A stretch of 64,000 nt of DNA, taken from contig NW_020653391.1 in assembly GCF_003589595.1 (NCBI RefSeq), forward strand, positions 3,471,129 to 3,535,128. Direction: 5' to 3'. Made by a program: the position numbers and the translations under genes. Under the pieces are notes generated by a model. The model was not told the DNA's origin. It made no database searches and was given only the letters and a program-made list of their open reading frames with translations. Positions within the stretch are counted from its first letter, which is position 1. Each line of letters begins with the position of its first letter. Below are positions 48,003 to 57,263 of the stretch, piece by piece. The stretch comes from Hyposmocoma kahamanoa (taxonomy: Eukaryota; Arthropoda; Insecta; Lepidoptera; Cosmopterigidae).

Positions 48003-48181
48003 ATATATCGTTTGCTTATACGTAAAACCACATAAGTGACATTTTCCACAGAAAATCTCCAAATTATGTACCAGTTGTAGGAAATTCACCATCATCTGCA
48101 GACAAATCTCTTATTAGATTTTTGTTATTGAGTCTCACGTGCAGAAAGATAGTGAGTTTCTTACCACAGCTATATAAATTA

Positions 48182-48593
48182 GGGGAAGGCCGGGCAAAGT
48201 GAATACCCCGGGCAAAGTGAATTCTCCCCACTACTCCTAAATTATGAGTTTGTCATTCAACATGTCACTACTGTTATGTTCGGCCATCTTGATTCAGTAC
48301 GCGGCAAACATCGAAGCGAGGGGCCGCGTCACGTCCCGTCCGCGGAACGAAGATTTGTGTTTTCGTAAATAAAAGATTGATTTTACGCGGTAAGTACATT
48401 GATTATTTCTCGTGTGTTACTAGTTCTTGATTTTTAGGAATGTCTTAATTTAGTAGCATATCAAAGTAGGTTTTTATGGTATATTTAACAGAGAGTCAGA
48501 ATTATTAGTTTTTGTTTGAAATGTGTTAACCTCAAAACTTACCTAGTTGGGCAAAGTGAATAGGGCAAAGTGGATATGGTATCCACTTTGCCC
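48182..48593. repeat. Left terminal and subterminal repeats of the pogo element
   Basis: GGGCAAAGTGAAT at 48192-48204, 48210-48222 and 48549-48561, a GGGCAAAGTGGAT variant at 48563-48575, and the inverted ATCCACTTTGCCC at 48581-48593. The last two face each other as a hairpin. Likely transposase-binding sites, by analogy with other pogo/Tc1 elements. Confidence 0.8.
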
Positions 48594-48645
48594 ACTATTT
48601 CTCATTGCTGACTTATTATCTAAAAATGTCTTTTATTTGTTTCAG
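48240..48645 (+). promoter_or_regulatory. Transposase promoter region, 5' leader exon and intron
   Basis: A GC-richer stretch (about 48290-48388) ends in a strong donor (gtaagtac at 48390). The matching acceptor is ttgtttcag at 48645, one base before the transposase ATG. This gives a 256-bp leader intron (48390-48645) that removes three subterminal repeat copies from the message. The transcription start is not visible with certainty. Confidence 0.6.
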
Positions 48646-50673
48646 ATGGTAAATAAATATAAAAAAAAAACTAAGCAAGGGACGTGGGAGGAAAATGCTA
48701 TGCAAACGGCTATTAATTTGTGCAAAGCTGGAGAATCAATAAAAAGCACAGCTAAAAAGTATGGTTTGGCTTATGCAACCTTGTATAGGCATGTAAAAAC
48801 CGGCATCGCTGCTTCAAAACTTGGTAGATTCCGTCCTGTTTTTACTGAAGATCAGGAAATAGAGATGACATATCTTAAAGATATGGATTCTGTATTTTTT
48901 GGCTTGACACGAGATGAATTTAAACATTTAGCGTTCATCTACGCCAAGAAAAATAATTTGAACTGGGACAAGTACGAAAAAGCTGGAGATGATTGGTTAT
49001 CGTCATTTTTGTCTCGTCACAATCAAATATCCCTCAGGACTCCAGAGGCAACATCGGTTGCAAGGGCAAAAGGATTTAACAGACGTGAAGTTGGACGTTT
49101 TTATGAAAACCTTGAAGCTTTGACAGTAAAACATGATATTGATGCATCCAGATTATATAACATGGATGAAACTGGTATATCTACAACCACAAATAAGCCG
49201 CCTAAAGTGCTATCAACGAAAGGAAAAAAACAAGTGGGCATAATAGCTAGTGCAGAACGTGGTCAACTAACGACAGTCATAGGTTGTTGTAATGCCGCTG
49301 GTTCATTTCTCCCACCATTCTTAATTTTCGCCAGAAAAAAGATGCAACCTAGACTACTTGATGGTGCGCCTCCCGGCACTCAAGGAACCTGTACTCCAAA
49401 TGGCTGGACTTCTGGCGAGGTGTTCTTTGATTGGATGCATTTTTTTGTGGAACATGTTCGACCTACCTCTGAGAAAAAAATACTTCTTTTATTGGATAAC
49501 CACGAGAGCCACAAGTATTACCCAGCTTTAGATTACGCCAGCAAGAACAATGTCGTAATTTTATCCTTGGCCCCACACACAACTCATAAAATGCAGCCCA
49601 TGGATGTAGCGGTCTACGGCCCACTGAAAACTTACTTTGAAAGGGAGGTAAATTTGTTTCAAAAATCGCACCCAGGACGCATTATAAATCAATACGATGT
49701 AGCCAGACTGTTATCACCAGCTTTTCTGAAAAGTGCAGTAGCTCAAAATGCAGTTCATGGATTTGAAAGACCTGGGATTTGGCCAGTGAATAAATATGCT
49801 TTTGGTGACGAAGATTACGAACCAGCCGCTGTGATTGCAGGCACGTCTAATATGAATATTGGCACAGAAAGTATAAACTCAATAGAAACGATCGATATTC
49901 CCAGACCTTTTGCAGACACTTCTTCAACTCCATCGCCTTCACTTCTTCAAGAACTGATTCCATCAAATTCAGTAGATCCTTTATCAGAAATATTTCCATC
50001 TCGAAACAGAACTCCCTCTTGTGAGGTTCAAGACTTTGTTGCGCGCATTGTTAACACGCCTGAAAAGATTCGTAGCGACGGGTGTACATCTGAACCAGAA
50101 CCTGGATGTTCGCGAATTGTCTCCGCTTTTGGGCCAGATATAGCTACTCAGAAAGGTGACGCAGTGCTGCCGGAAACTGAAGTAAATATTCGACTAAATA
50201 CTAGCCGTGACAACTCACTTGATCCGAAACCGGGATGCTCAACCTCTCACTGCAGTCCCTTGATGTTAAGACCTATTCCAAATCCTGCCAAACCAATGAC
50301 CACGCGTAAACGGAAATTACAAAAATCGGAAATATTAACCAGTACCCCAATCAAGGAAGATCAAAAGCAGAAATATGACAAAAATAAAGTTAAGAATATT
50401 ACTAAAAGACTGAATGATAATTCAAAAAATGTTCCTAAGAAGACTAATACAAAAAAGAAAGACAAAAGAACTGCTAAAAAGGTTAAGCAGCCAAAGGAAA
50501 TGAAAGAATTTAAGGATATTTTATGTTTTTTTTGCGGTGAAATATATATTGAAGAAGACGGTAAACCAATTGAAAACTGGATTCAATGTGACATTTGTCA
50601 AAAATGGTGTCACGAAGATTGTTCTGCCTTTGATGGCACTCAAGGGTATACCTGTGATAATTGCCAATCTTAA
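48646..50673 (+). CDS. pogo-type transposase with C-terminal PHD finger (675 aa)
   Basis: Cut-and-paste DNA transposase. The first in-frame ATG is 48646, directly after a splice acceptor (ttatttgtttcag); the open frame extends 33 codons further upstream, but only from a TTG and through subterminal repeats, so that extension is not protein. From this Met: psq-type helix-turn-helix about 13-55 (TWEENAMQTAINLC, STAKKYGLAYATLYRHV), CENP-B-like DNA-binding helices about 60-140, DDE_1 catalytic domain about 165-390 with Asp174 (NMDETGIST), Asp284 (LLLDNHESH) and Asp320 (MQPMDVAVYG), i.e. 35 residues between the last two, as in pogo/Tigger. A Ser/Pro-rich and then Lys-rich linker (about 400-615) leads to a Cys/His finger (about 627-673) with CFFCGE, CDICQKWCHEDC and CDNC, a PHD-type pattern. 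The finger could target the element to chromatin marks (inference). Intact throughout; AATAAA follows at about 50887. Confidence 0.93.
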   Translation: MVNKYKKKTKQGTWEENAMQTAINLCKAGESIKSTAKKYGLAYATLYRHVKTGIAASKLGRFRPVFTEDQEIEMTYLKDMDSVFFGLTRDEFKHLAFIYAKKNNLNWDKYEKAGDDWLSSFLSRHNQISLRTPEATSVARAKGFNRREVGRFYENLEALTVKHDIDASRLYNMDETGISTTTNKPPKVLSTKGKKQVGIIASAERGQLTTVIGCCNAAGSFLPPFLIFARKKMQPRLLDGAPPGTQGTCTPNGWTSGEVFFDWMHFFVEHVRPTSEKKILLLLDNHESHKYYPALDYASKNNVVILSLAPHTTHKMQPMDVAVYGPLKTYFEREVNLFQKSHPGRIINQYDVARLLSPAFLKSAVAQNAVHGFERPGIWPVNKYAFGDEDYEPAAVIAGTSNMNIGTESINSIETIDIPRPFADTSSTPSPSLLQELIPSNSVDPLSEIFPSRNRTPSCEVQDFVARIVNTPEKIRSDGCTSEPEPGCSRIVSAFGPDIATQKGDAVLPETEVNIRLNTSRDNSLDPKPGCSTSHCSPLMLRPIPNPAKPMTTRKRKLQKSEILTSTPIKEDQKQKYDKNKVKNITKRLNDNSKNVPKKTNTKKKDKRTAKKVKQPKEMKEFKDILCFFCGEIYIEEDGKPIENWIQCDICQKWCHEDCSAFDGTQGYTCDNCQS

Positions 50674-50745
50674 TTTTCTAATTTTATGGTCAAGTTATGG
50701 TTTTTTTTCAGTTTATCAAAATTATTTCAGAGGTTGAATATGGGT

Positions 50746-50990
50746 ATTCACTTTGCCCAAGTAGTGTGTTCACTTTACCCGGGGTACCGGGCAAAGCGAA
50801 TACTTTCGTACATTTTTTTTATTTTTAATTGGAATTGATTATTGTTTAAATATTAATGTTAACTAGTGTTCGTATTTGCAAGAGCAATAAATAAAGACTG
50901 ATTTGTGATAATTATTTTGTTTTTGTATTGTATACCTTTTTTGCTATAACCTTAAATACCTTAAGGTATCCATTTTGCCCGACCTTCCCC
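50746..50990. repeat. Right subterminal and terminal repeats of the pogo element
   Basis: Inverted copies of the same 13-mer at 50746-50758 (exact), 50769-50780 (one change) and 50968-50980 (in the terminal repeat), and a forward copy with one change at 50789-50801. They mirror the left end. Confidence 0.8.
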
Positions 50991-51050
50991 TAACGACCTT
51001 TTTGTGGAAAATGTCACTGATGTGGTTTTAGCTTTAAACAGACGATATTA

Positions 51051-51842
51051 CTTTTTGATGCCCACTTGCACTAAACTTAAGTACGTATTAAACAAATGCT
51101 TGCAATGCAAAAGACACTCTTAATACATTGTGTTATGAGTGTCTACAGCCAATGCTCAATAAATAAAAATTGATAAAATATATTTTACGCCAGGTAAACA
51201 TGAGATTTAAAGTTATACACTTTTATAGTTAGACGGATGGAAAAATATGAAATTCAATAAAAACTTAACATATAATATTATTATATTTCTTTGGTTTCAA
51301 GTACTATACAGACTTTTAAAAGAATATCAGTTAATCAGTTAGACTTATATTTGTATCTAAATTGAATATATTTTTCGTTTAGGATATAATTTAACACTGG
51401 CTCTGAAAACTACAAAACTACATTATTTGGACAACGATATAAATTCTTTATTAAAATGAAAATTGCTTTATTGTATAATTATCTTTAATTAGCAGAAAGG
51501 TATTACTTTGCGTCTGCCTGTATATATAATAATTTTATAATTAGACTAATTTTATACTTAATAATTATTTGGTTGCTTAGACTGCGATACTTTGTAAAAA
51601 AAAATTGAATACCTCATTGTAATAAGACCTCATAATCATAAACCTTTTTCTAGTGCCTAAATTGGTTGACCAATGAAATTTGTCTATGGAACGTATTTTA
51701 ATTTTCACGAGTACGTTCTCGTAGTTCTGTATTCTAGCATAATATCGGTAATGTTGCCACAGCAATTGCAATAAAAGTAATGTCATTTGAGAAATTTTTT
51801 ATTATCATTTTTTCAATAATACTTATTTCAAATGTTTTTATA
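51051..51842. other. Intergenic
   Basis: AT-rich; CCAATGCTCAATAAA at about 51150 is shared with 23697. Confidence 0.4.
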
Positions 51843-52212
51843 AAAATGGATGTAAATTGATTTGCTGCTAGTCACAAACACCAGCACCGAAAACGCATTC
51901 GACACGTGTTTCGCCTCTCTACGAAGCATCCTCAGATATTCTAGATTGTTCGACTCTCGGCCGAAGATTTATTATTTTATATATATTTATTTCTTTCGAG
52001 CGTCGAACAATCTACAACTATCGAAGATACCGAGAAGTGAGGCGAAATACGTGTCGCACTTAGAATAATAACGCATATGTTTTTAATGTTGGTGTTTGTG
52101 ACTGTAGTTGCGTTTTTGTTGTTTATTTTATGCGGAGGGATGGTTTAAATAAAATATTTAACATAAACCTTCACTGGGTTCGCGCAGTAACAAATTAATT
52201 TACATCCATTTT
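51843..52212. mobile_element. About 370-bp nested palindromic MITE
   Basis: Outer arms AAAAATGGATGTAAATTGAT (51843) and its complement near 52190-52212; inner arms GTCACAAACACCA (51872) with TTGTTCGACTCTCGG, mirrored at 51990-52105. The right inner arm carries an extra TATGCGTTATTATTCTAAG-type segment (on the minus strand) near 52059-52077. Non-coding. Confidence 0.72.
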
Positions 52213-53280
52213 TATTTATATAAATTGTCTCAAAGTAACGCCTGAATCTATTAATTAAATGTTTTTACGTTGGCCATATTAACACTTGCAAGGACAGTAA
52301 CGTTGTTTGCCGTAAAATTGAATATCAAAATATAATATTACGGAATATCCCATATGCCTATATGGACTTCAAAAACCAAATCGATGCCCTACTTTCTCAA
52401 ATTCGTATTTTATAAAGAGTGATTATTTAAGAGATGGCAAAACTTTGTATTTATTTTAAATTTATCAAGGGTGTTAATTTGGATACATTACTTTAAGAAT
52501 AGATAAAAGCCAGTGTGTGAATATGAAGTAAATGTGATGTGAAACCAGCCTGCAAAATTTGTATATTTAATCCATTTTTTGCATTTCATTAACTTTGTGC
52601 TTTATAAGATTAGTGTTTGAGAAAGTAAGACTACGGAACACGAGCTTCAACATCATTAAATCAATATAAGCACTACGGTATAAAGAAAAGTACAAATTTT
52701 TGTGCATGATATTATTTTAGTAGGTACTGTCCAAGAACGGGTTTAATACTACGCATTCGTTCTCTGTGTGCATCGAGTATCTAACCAGAAATAGAGACGA
52801 AATGTCATTTAATTTGTTTTAAAACTATTCTGCCATATCATAACGGCGACAACTGCGCTCCAATTGGCCAGCCCGAATTCGAAACAATTGACGGGTGTCG
52901 TCAATTGTTTCACTTCAAAGCGACCAGTTGTTGGCGCTGTACTATTTCAGTTTTCTAATTTATGATTTCAGCGCAAACGAGAGTTGATATTTATAATCTC
53001 AGTACAGAGTACTAAAATAAGCGACCTCAAAAGTACGTGGAATTACATACACAAGTTTTACTGTTTTATTGAAATCGGTTACCGGAAAGTGCGCAAACCC
53101 GGATCGACACTATATGCGACTTCACACAGGAGATAATAAAAATCGGTTCTCACTCAAAGTATATTGAGAGAGAAAACGACTTGAATTGGAGAATAGCAAA
53201 ATCAACCATTAAAATAATTGCTCCTTATTATAAAATTTAAGCGCTATTTATAAAAATGAATCTTCATGCGTGAACAGCCA
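52213..53280. other. Intergenic
   Basis: Holds the hairpin at 52881-52911; otherwise nothing recognised. Confidence 0.4.
52881..52911. repeat. 13-bp perfect hairpin
   Basis: GAAACAATTGACG and CGTCAATTGTTTC around GGTGT; loosely symmetric outer arms (GGCGACAACTG / CAGTTGTTGGCG) extend it to about 52845-52940. Possible MITE core. Confidence 0.55.
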
Positions 53281-53428
53281 CCCTTAGAGGTGGATGATTT
53301 TCTTCTTTCCAATAAAAAAAGAATCATGAAAATCGGTTCACAAATACCGGAGTTATCGCGTAACATACATACAAAAAATATACAGTCGAATTGAGAACCT
53401 CCTCCTTTTTTTGAAGTCGTTTAAAAAG
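53281..53428 (-). repeat. Family D repeat, copy 3
   Basis: Minus strand: GACTTCAAAAAAAGGAGGAG at right, TGTTACGCGATAACTCCGGT in the middle. Confidence 0.62.
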
Positions 53429-53534
53429 TGATATAAGAGCCATTTACCTGATGAGTTGCCAGGGATGAATGGCCCTTATTTCGTCTCTATTTCTGGTTAT
53501 ACATATACTCGATGTCTGTGTGTATCATGCTTAA

Positions 53535-53743
53535 GAGCGGTTACACACGGTGATTTTCAGCAGAGCGTCTGCAGCGATTCAGTCGCTAATCGTTTACGTT
53601 CACCACACGCGCGACTTAAGCAGGAATGCGATGCAAGCGCGATTCAATTGCATTGCACGTTTTTAATAATTCAATATACCGCAAGTGTCGCCATGCAATT
53701 GCTTGGTTCTATCGCTGCTAAAAATCTTCGTGTGTAACCGCTC
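53535..53743. mobile_element. 209-bp MITE, TAA target duplication
   Basis: Inverted ends GAGCGGTTACACACGGTGAT and (right, reversed) GAGCGGTTACACACGAAGAT, continuing to AGCAG. Flanked by TAA at 53532-53534 and 53744-53746. Harbinger-like by duplication size. Confidence 0.8.
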
Positions 53744-54341
53744 TAACATTGAAATTTAATATACGAATTTTTGATGCACAGTGGTTAATGGTAATCCCGT
53801 CCAAGTAACAACAACAATGTATTTTCAACCACTTAAATTTCATTGGGTAACAATTTAGGCTAAGAAGTACAATTGAGATTCGTAGCAATATACTTAGGGG
53901 TTTTTAAACATTTTTTTAAATATAGACTCTGACCATATTCAATTCTTAATTTTACTATTTTTGTACCTACCAATACTTTTGCTCATAAAATAACTTATTG
54001 GTTTTGTTTCGTGAAGTAAAAGAAATGTTTCAAAACAATGCTGTTTTTATTTGTCATTCAAAATTTTACCACGGGTGAGTAAGTATGCCTTCGCATGAAA
54101 CTCATTGAATTATTTATTTAACCTGGTAGCACGTGACACATGAAAAGTATAATTTTGGTGAAATGGTACAAAGTTGTGGAGTGAATCAAAAATTACAATG
54201 AGTATATACAATGGGAACAGACTGACTCGACCTTTATTGACGATGATAGACAGGTGCTGCCCTCTGCATGTTATTAACGGTTACTAGAGCCGATATACAC
54301 GTAGTTTAGATTGTTGTCAGGTTTTGTATGCAAATTACGCG

Positions 54342-54470
54342 CTTCAGAGCCTATGCACACGGCGTATTTTATACACGCCACCGACGCAAATAACGCGCGT
54401 AAACGCGATTCAAACGCGATGCAGACGCGCGCAATAAACGCTCGTCTGTATCGCGTTTTACGCGCGTTTG
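54342..54470. repeat. CpG-rich repeat fragment
   Basis: GACGCAAATAACGCGCGTAA, GCGATTCAAACGCGATGCAG, ATCGCGTTTTACGCGCG; self-complementary words but no matching opposite end. Possibly a truncated Harbinger-like MITE. Confidence 0.4.
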
Positions 54471-54504
54471 AATTTATTTATTTATTGGCACATCTACAGA
54501 ATAC

Positions 54505-54560
54505 AAATTTATATTGCTAATACAAATTTATATTGCTAACACAAATTAATATTGCTAAAT
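54505..54560. repeat. Short tandem repeat, about 22 bp x 2.5
   Basis: ACAAATTTATATTGCTAA occurs twice and a third, changed unit (ACAAATTAATATTGCTAA) follows. Confidence 0.7.
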
Positions 54561-55385
54561 TAAATAGAAAATAAATCTGCATTTCTTTAACAGCTACGCA
54601 AAGCTTTATCATAATATAAGTGAACACAGCTAAAAACAATTAATTTAACAAATACAATAACATGACTGGAGGTAACTACAATTAATAAATTATAACTTAA
54701 GTAACCAATTCAAATTAACAAAACGAAAGTAACCATCTAAAAATTATTACTGCGTTATATTAAGATTGCAAGATTTAAAAAAAAAGGCGGGATACCTTTG
54801 AATTGATTCAAACGCGCACAATTATATATATTAAGCCAGTAGTTTTTAAAACTTAGTAAATGTTTCCGATATACGCAAGACGCATAAAACAACCCCTTGT
54901 ATTAGGTATAAAATTTGAATAGTTCTAAAGAAAAAATTTCGGTGCCCGTGTAGTTTGCAAAATGATTCGATCTTCGTAAGTAGGTAATTAATAAATTTTA
55001 AGGAAAAAGGACACACTATACATACCTATTCCGAAACCATTAACTTCGGATATGGGTATAATCCCTATGTCTATGGGTATAATAGTAGCTCACAATCCGC
55101 AATAAAATGTGCTGCTGCAATGTGCATCTCAGAGAATTCGCCTTTTTACTCATGATCACAAAATATGTTTGTTTTAATGTTATATTGAACGCGCAGAGAG
55201 CCCCGCGGCGTTCGTGATGTTACGAAACACACACAGGCTGTTCGAGTAGAACAGCCTTTCCCAAAGTGGGCGATAACGCCCCCGTGCTGCAAGCCTAAAG
55301 GGGGCGGTAAGAGACCCAGAAAAAAATGAGGGCGTTGTGTAGAGGCTTAGGGGGAGATTTGTAATTTCATCTAGGAAGACTCTTA

Positions 55386-55561
55386 GGGTCATATTCCAGA
55401 ACTCTACTCAATATTCAAGTCAGGACTTGAGTATTGCAGTGAGCACTGAAAATCATACTCAAGTCCTTGCCATTAGGGTCGTATTTCCAGTGCTTGAAAT
55501 CATACTCAAGTCTGCTCAAATGCTGACTTGAGCAATGAGTAGAGTTCTGGAATACGACCCC
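55386..55561. mobile_element. TTA-flanked MITE of the CGTATTCCAGAACTCTACTC family
   Basis: Ends GGGTC[A/G]TATTCCAGAACTCTACTCAA in inverted orientation at both sides; interior has multiple CTCAAGTC / GACTTGAG words. Same family as 3217-3362, in inverted orientation relative to it. Confidence 0.75.
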
Positions 55562-55715
55562 CAGTCTGGTATTTCCAAGTTCAAAATGTCCTGGTATCGT
55601 TCGGTGACGTCAACGTGGAGGTTTTCCAAATGTTGGCAGTAGGCAAACAAGTCGTCGTTACTGCAGGATACTGATAAATTCGGAAAATTGTGAAACTCAC
55701 GTCTGCCCATATTCT
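55562..55715 (-). pseudogene. Inverted upstream piece of the same hAT transposase
   Basis: On the minus strand: GRREFHNFPNLSVS, DDLFAYCQHLENLHVDVTER and YQDILNLEIPDW. In intact family members this segment directly precedes the PFSV... segment that here lies on the + strand at 55777, so it has been inverted. Confidence 0.75.
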
Positions 55716-55776
55716 TTTTGTATCATACTCAAATCCTGACTTGAGCATTGAGTAGAGTTCTGGAATACGACCCTAA
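55716..55776. mobile_element. Terminal fragment of the same MITE family
   Basis: Repeats the right-hand 58 bp of the 55386-55561 copy (TTGAGCATTGAGTAGAGTTC then TGGAATACGACCC) and sits exactly between the two oppositely oriented hAT segments. Confidence 0.7.
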
Positions 55777-56116
55777 GTGTTGGGTCCGTTTTCAAATGTC
55801 AACAAAGCAATATCACCTCAGCTGGAAGAAGAACTTATAGAATTGACAATGAACGAGGAAATAAAAATCAAGTTCAAAAATGGTTACCAAGAATTTTGGC
55901 TACAAAAACCGATCCCGCAATTGTACCCTGGATTATGGTCAATCGTTCAACGATTCTTGATAGCATTCCCATCGTCATATTTGTGTGAACGTGGTTTTAG
56001 TGCTGTGACAACGCTGCTTACTAAAAAAACGTGGTGACTTGCGGCTGTTCTTGAGTAAATTGGAACCTGATATCAACAAACTTATTAAACAGCATCAGAT
56101 TCATCCTTCACATTAG
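55777..56116 (+). pseudogene. hAT dimerisation domain fragment with frameshift
   Basis: GPFSNVNKAISPQLEEELIEL, then NGYQEFWLQ, YPGLWSIVQRFLIAFPSSY and CERGFSAVTTLLTKK, which match the C-terminal dimerisation domain of insect/vertebrate ZBED5/SCAND3-like hAT proteins. A one-base gain in the A-run near 56022-56028 shifts the frame; in the next frame the protein continues GDLRLFLSKLEPDINKLI and ends QIHPSH before the TAG at 56114. Confidence 0.85.
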
Positions 56117-56470
56117 TTTTTGTATTAGAATCGATTATGTTTGTTCTATTTTGAACAAAAGATACTCTGTCTGAATACTATAAAGTTGTGTTTCAATAAT
56201 CATTCTCATGGGCAGGTGTAGAGTTAACTTGAGACCAGAGCGCTGTTGTGTACTACCTACTGCACTCAGGTCTCAAGTTAACTCTTGCGGGTTATAGTAA
56301 AAGTCTCTTTTAGAATGAATGTTTAATCTTATATAATATATCTCACAATAATTAATTTGATTTCAAGTTATGGTGGTTTTTGAGTAGGTGAAAAAATGAG
56401 GGCGCTAAAAAAAGTAATTTATTCTCAATGGGGGACTAGACAAAATAAGTTTGGGAACCCTAGTGTAGAA

Positions 56471-56906
56471 CGACTGGCAATGCTTATTACAATGTAAGAT
56501 ATCGTTGCAATATGCCTTGAAAAATAAAATTTTCACATCTTTAGTACTGCCAACAAACACGTAACACGGTAGCATTAATTTTAGTGCTGGGTCGTGGAAA
56601 AATTTCCATGTAAAAAAACATTTTTTTTCTTTTTCCCATATTCTTCCAACTCTGACAGTTGAAGATATTGAACAAAAATGATGGAGCCAAGGCTTTTTAC
56701 GCTGTTGTGAAATCATTTTAAATATCGTTTTTCTCTAAGTGGCTATAGCTAACTATTAAATAAAATTAAATTAAACTTCCAAATATATTTCTAAATGTAG
56801 AACATAATATTATGAGCATTCGAAATTATATTTTCCAATTTTTCAAAATTTTTCTGAAAATTACACAACACAGTAGCCATAATATTGCATCGTAGAACCA
56901 CTATCC
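56471..56906. other. Intergenic
   Basis: A minus-strand open frame (56405-56716) crosses the hAT border and has no recognisable motif; treated as chance. Confidence 0.4.
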
Positions 56907-56918
56907 AGCAGCGTCCTT

Positions 56919-57251
56919 CTTCTTCTTCTTTATAATGTTACAGCTCAATCGATACCATCGATGATTCCGCCAATGTCGAGCTAAGGAACACACGCGTTTT
57001 TTACTCAAAATTTGACTGGTGAATTTCAATAGAAATCACTGAGGGATAACCTACAACAACCTCAGATTACAAAAATTTAGTTTATTGTTTTGTAATCTGA
57101 GACAACAACAGTAAATTTACACAGACTATTACAGAAACAAATAATTTACACAGGACATACACAAAGGGAGAGAGGACTAACGTTAGGAGAAAGTTGATAT
57201 TAACGGGACGGGAGATTTTAGGGGAAGGATATCTTAAAGAGAAGTGACGAT
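56919..57251 (-). repeat. Family E retroposon, copy 1 (AAG-tailed, 12-bp target duplication)
   Basis: About 330 bp that recurs at 62963-63270. Flanked by AGCAGCGTCCTT at 56907-56918 and 57252-57263. The left edge is (CTT)n, i.e. an (AAG)n tail on the minus strand, so this is a retroposon with its 3' end at left. No tRNA-like promoter boxes seen. Carries a small palindromic insertion at 57061-57101. Confidence 0.75.
57061..57101. repeat. 41-bp perfect palindrome inserted in family E copy 1
   Basis: 14-bp perfect arms (CTCAGATTACAAAA and its complement) around a 13-nt loop, flanked by ACAACAAC at 57053-57060 and 57102-57109. Family E copy 2 has one CTACAACAAC followed by AGAG and no palindrome, i.e. 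an apparent empty site. Confidence 0.7.
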
Positions 57252-57263
57252 AGCAGCGTCCTT

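Larger units (their letters stand above)
48182..50990 (+). mobile_element. Complete pogo/Tigger-like DNA transposon, 2809 bp, TA target duplication
   Basis: TA dinucleotides at 48180-48181 and 50991-50992 flank the element. Its ends are imperfect inverted repeats over 26 bp (GGGGAAGG[C/T]CGGGCAAA then tgAatacc/tgGatacc; 3 mismatches). About nine copies of GGGCAAAGTGAAT or its reverse complement lie inside both ends. One transposase gene with a spliced leader fills the element. TA duplication, CENP-B-like helix-turn-helix domains and a DD35D catalytic domain place it in the pogo group of Tc1/mariner. All expected parts are present without visible frameshift or stop, so it may be recently active. 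Confidence 0.93.
48003..51050. mobile_element. Older MITE interrupted by the pogo element
   Basis: 48003-48060 and 51000-51050 are inverted copies of each other: both arms carry AAAACCACAT[A/C]AGTGACATTTTCCACA next to an ATATCGT end. The pogo element sits at its internal TA. Without pogo the host element would be about 235 bp. Family unknown. Confidence 0.75.
53747..55243. other. Intergenic
   Basis: CpG-rich fragment (54342-54470), short tandem repeat (54505-54560), otherwise AT-rich without genes. Confidence 0.4.
55252..56462 (+). mobile_element. Degenerate hAT element (ZBED/SCAND3-type transposase), 8-bp target duplication
   Basis: Left end CAGCCTTTCCCAAAG and right end (reverse complement TAGGGTTCCCAAAC) are hAT-style inverted repeats; the flanks are GAGTAGAA (55244-55251) and GTGTAGAA (56463-56470), 7 of 8 matching. 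Internally deleted to 1.2 kb; keeps only the C-terminal coding part, rearranged by MITE sequences. Confidence 0.8.

Noticed and set aside
48547..48645. 33-codon N-terminal extension of the pogo transposase
   Set aside because: It begins with TTG, not ATG, and its sequence is the subterminal repeats plus intron end; a strong splice acceptor precedes the ATG at 48646.
56405..56716. 103-codon minus-strand frame
   Set aside because: Crosses the hAT right end into flanking DNA; no motif.
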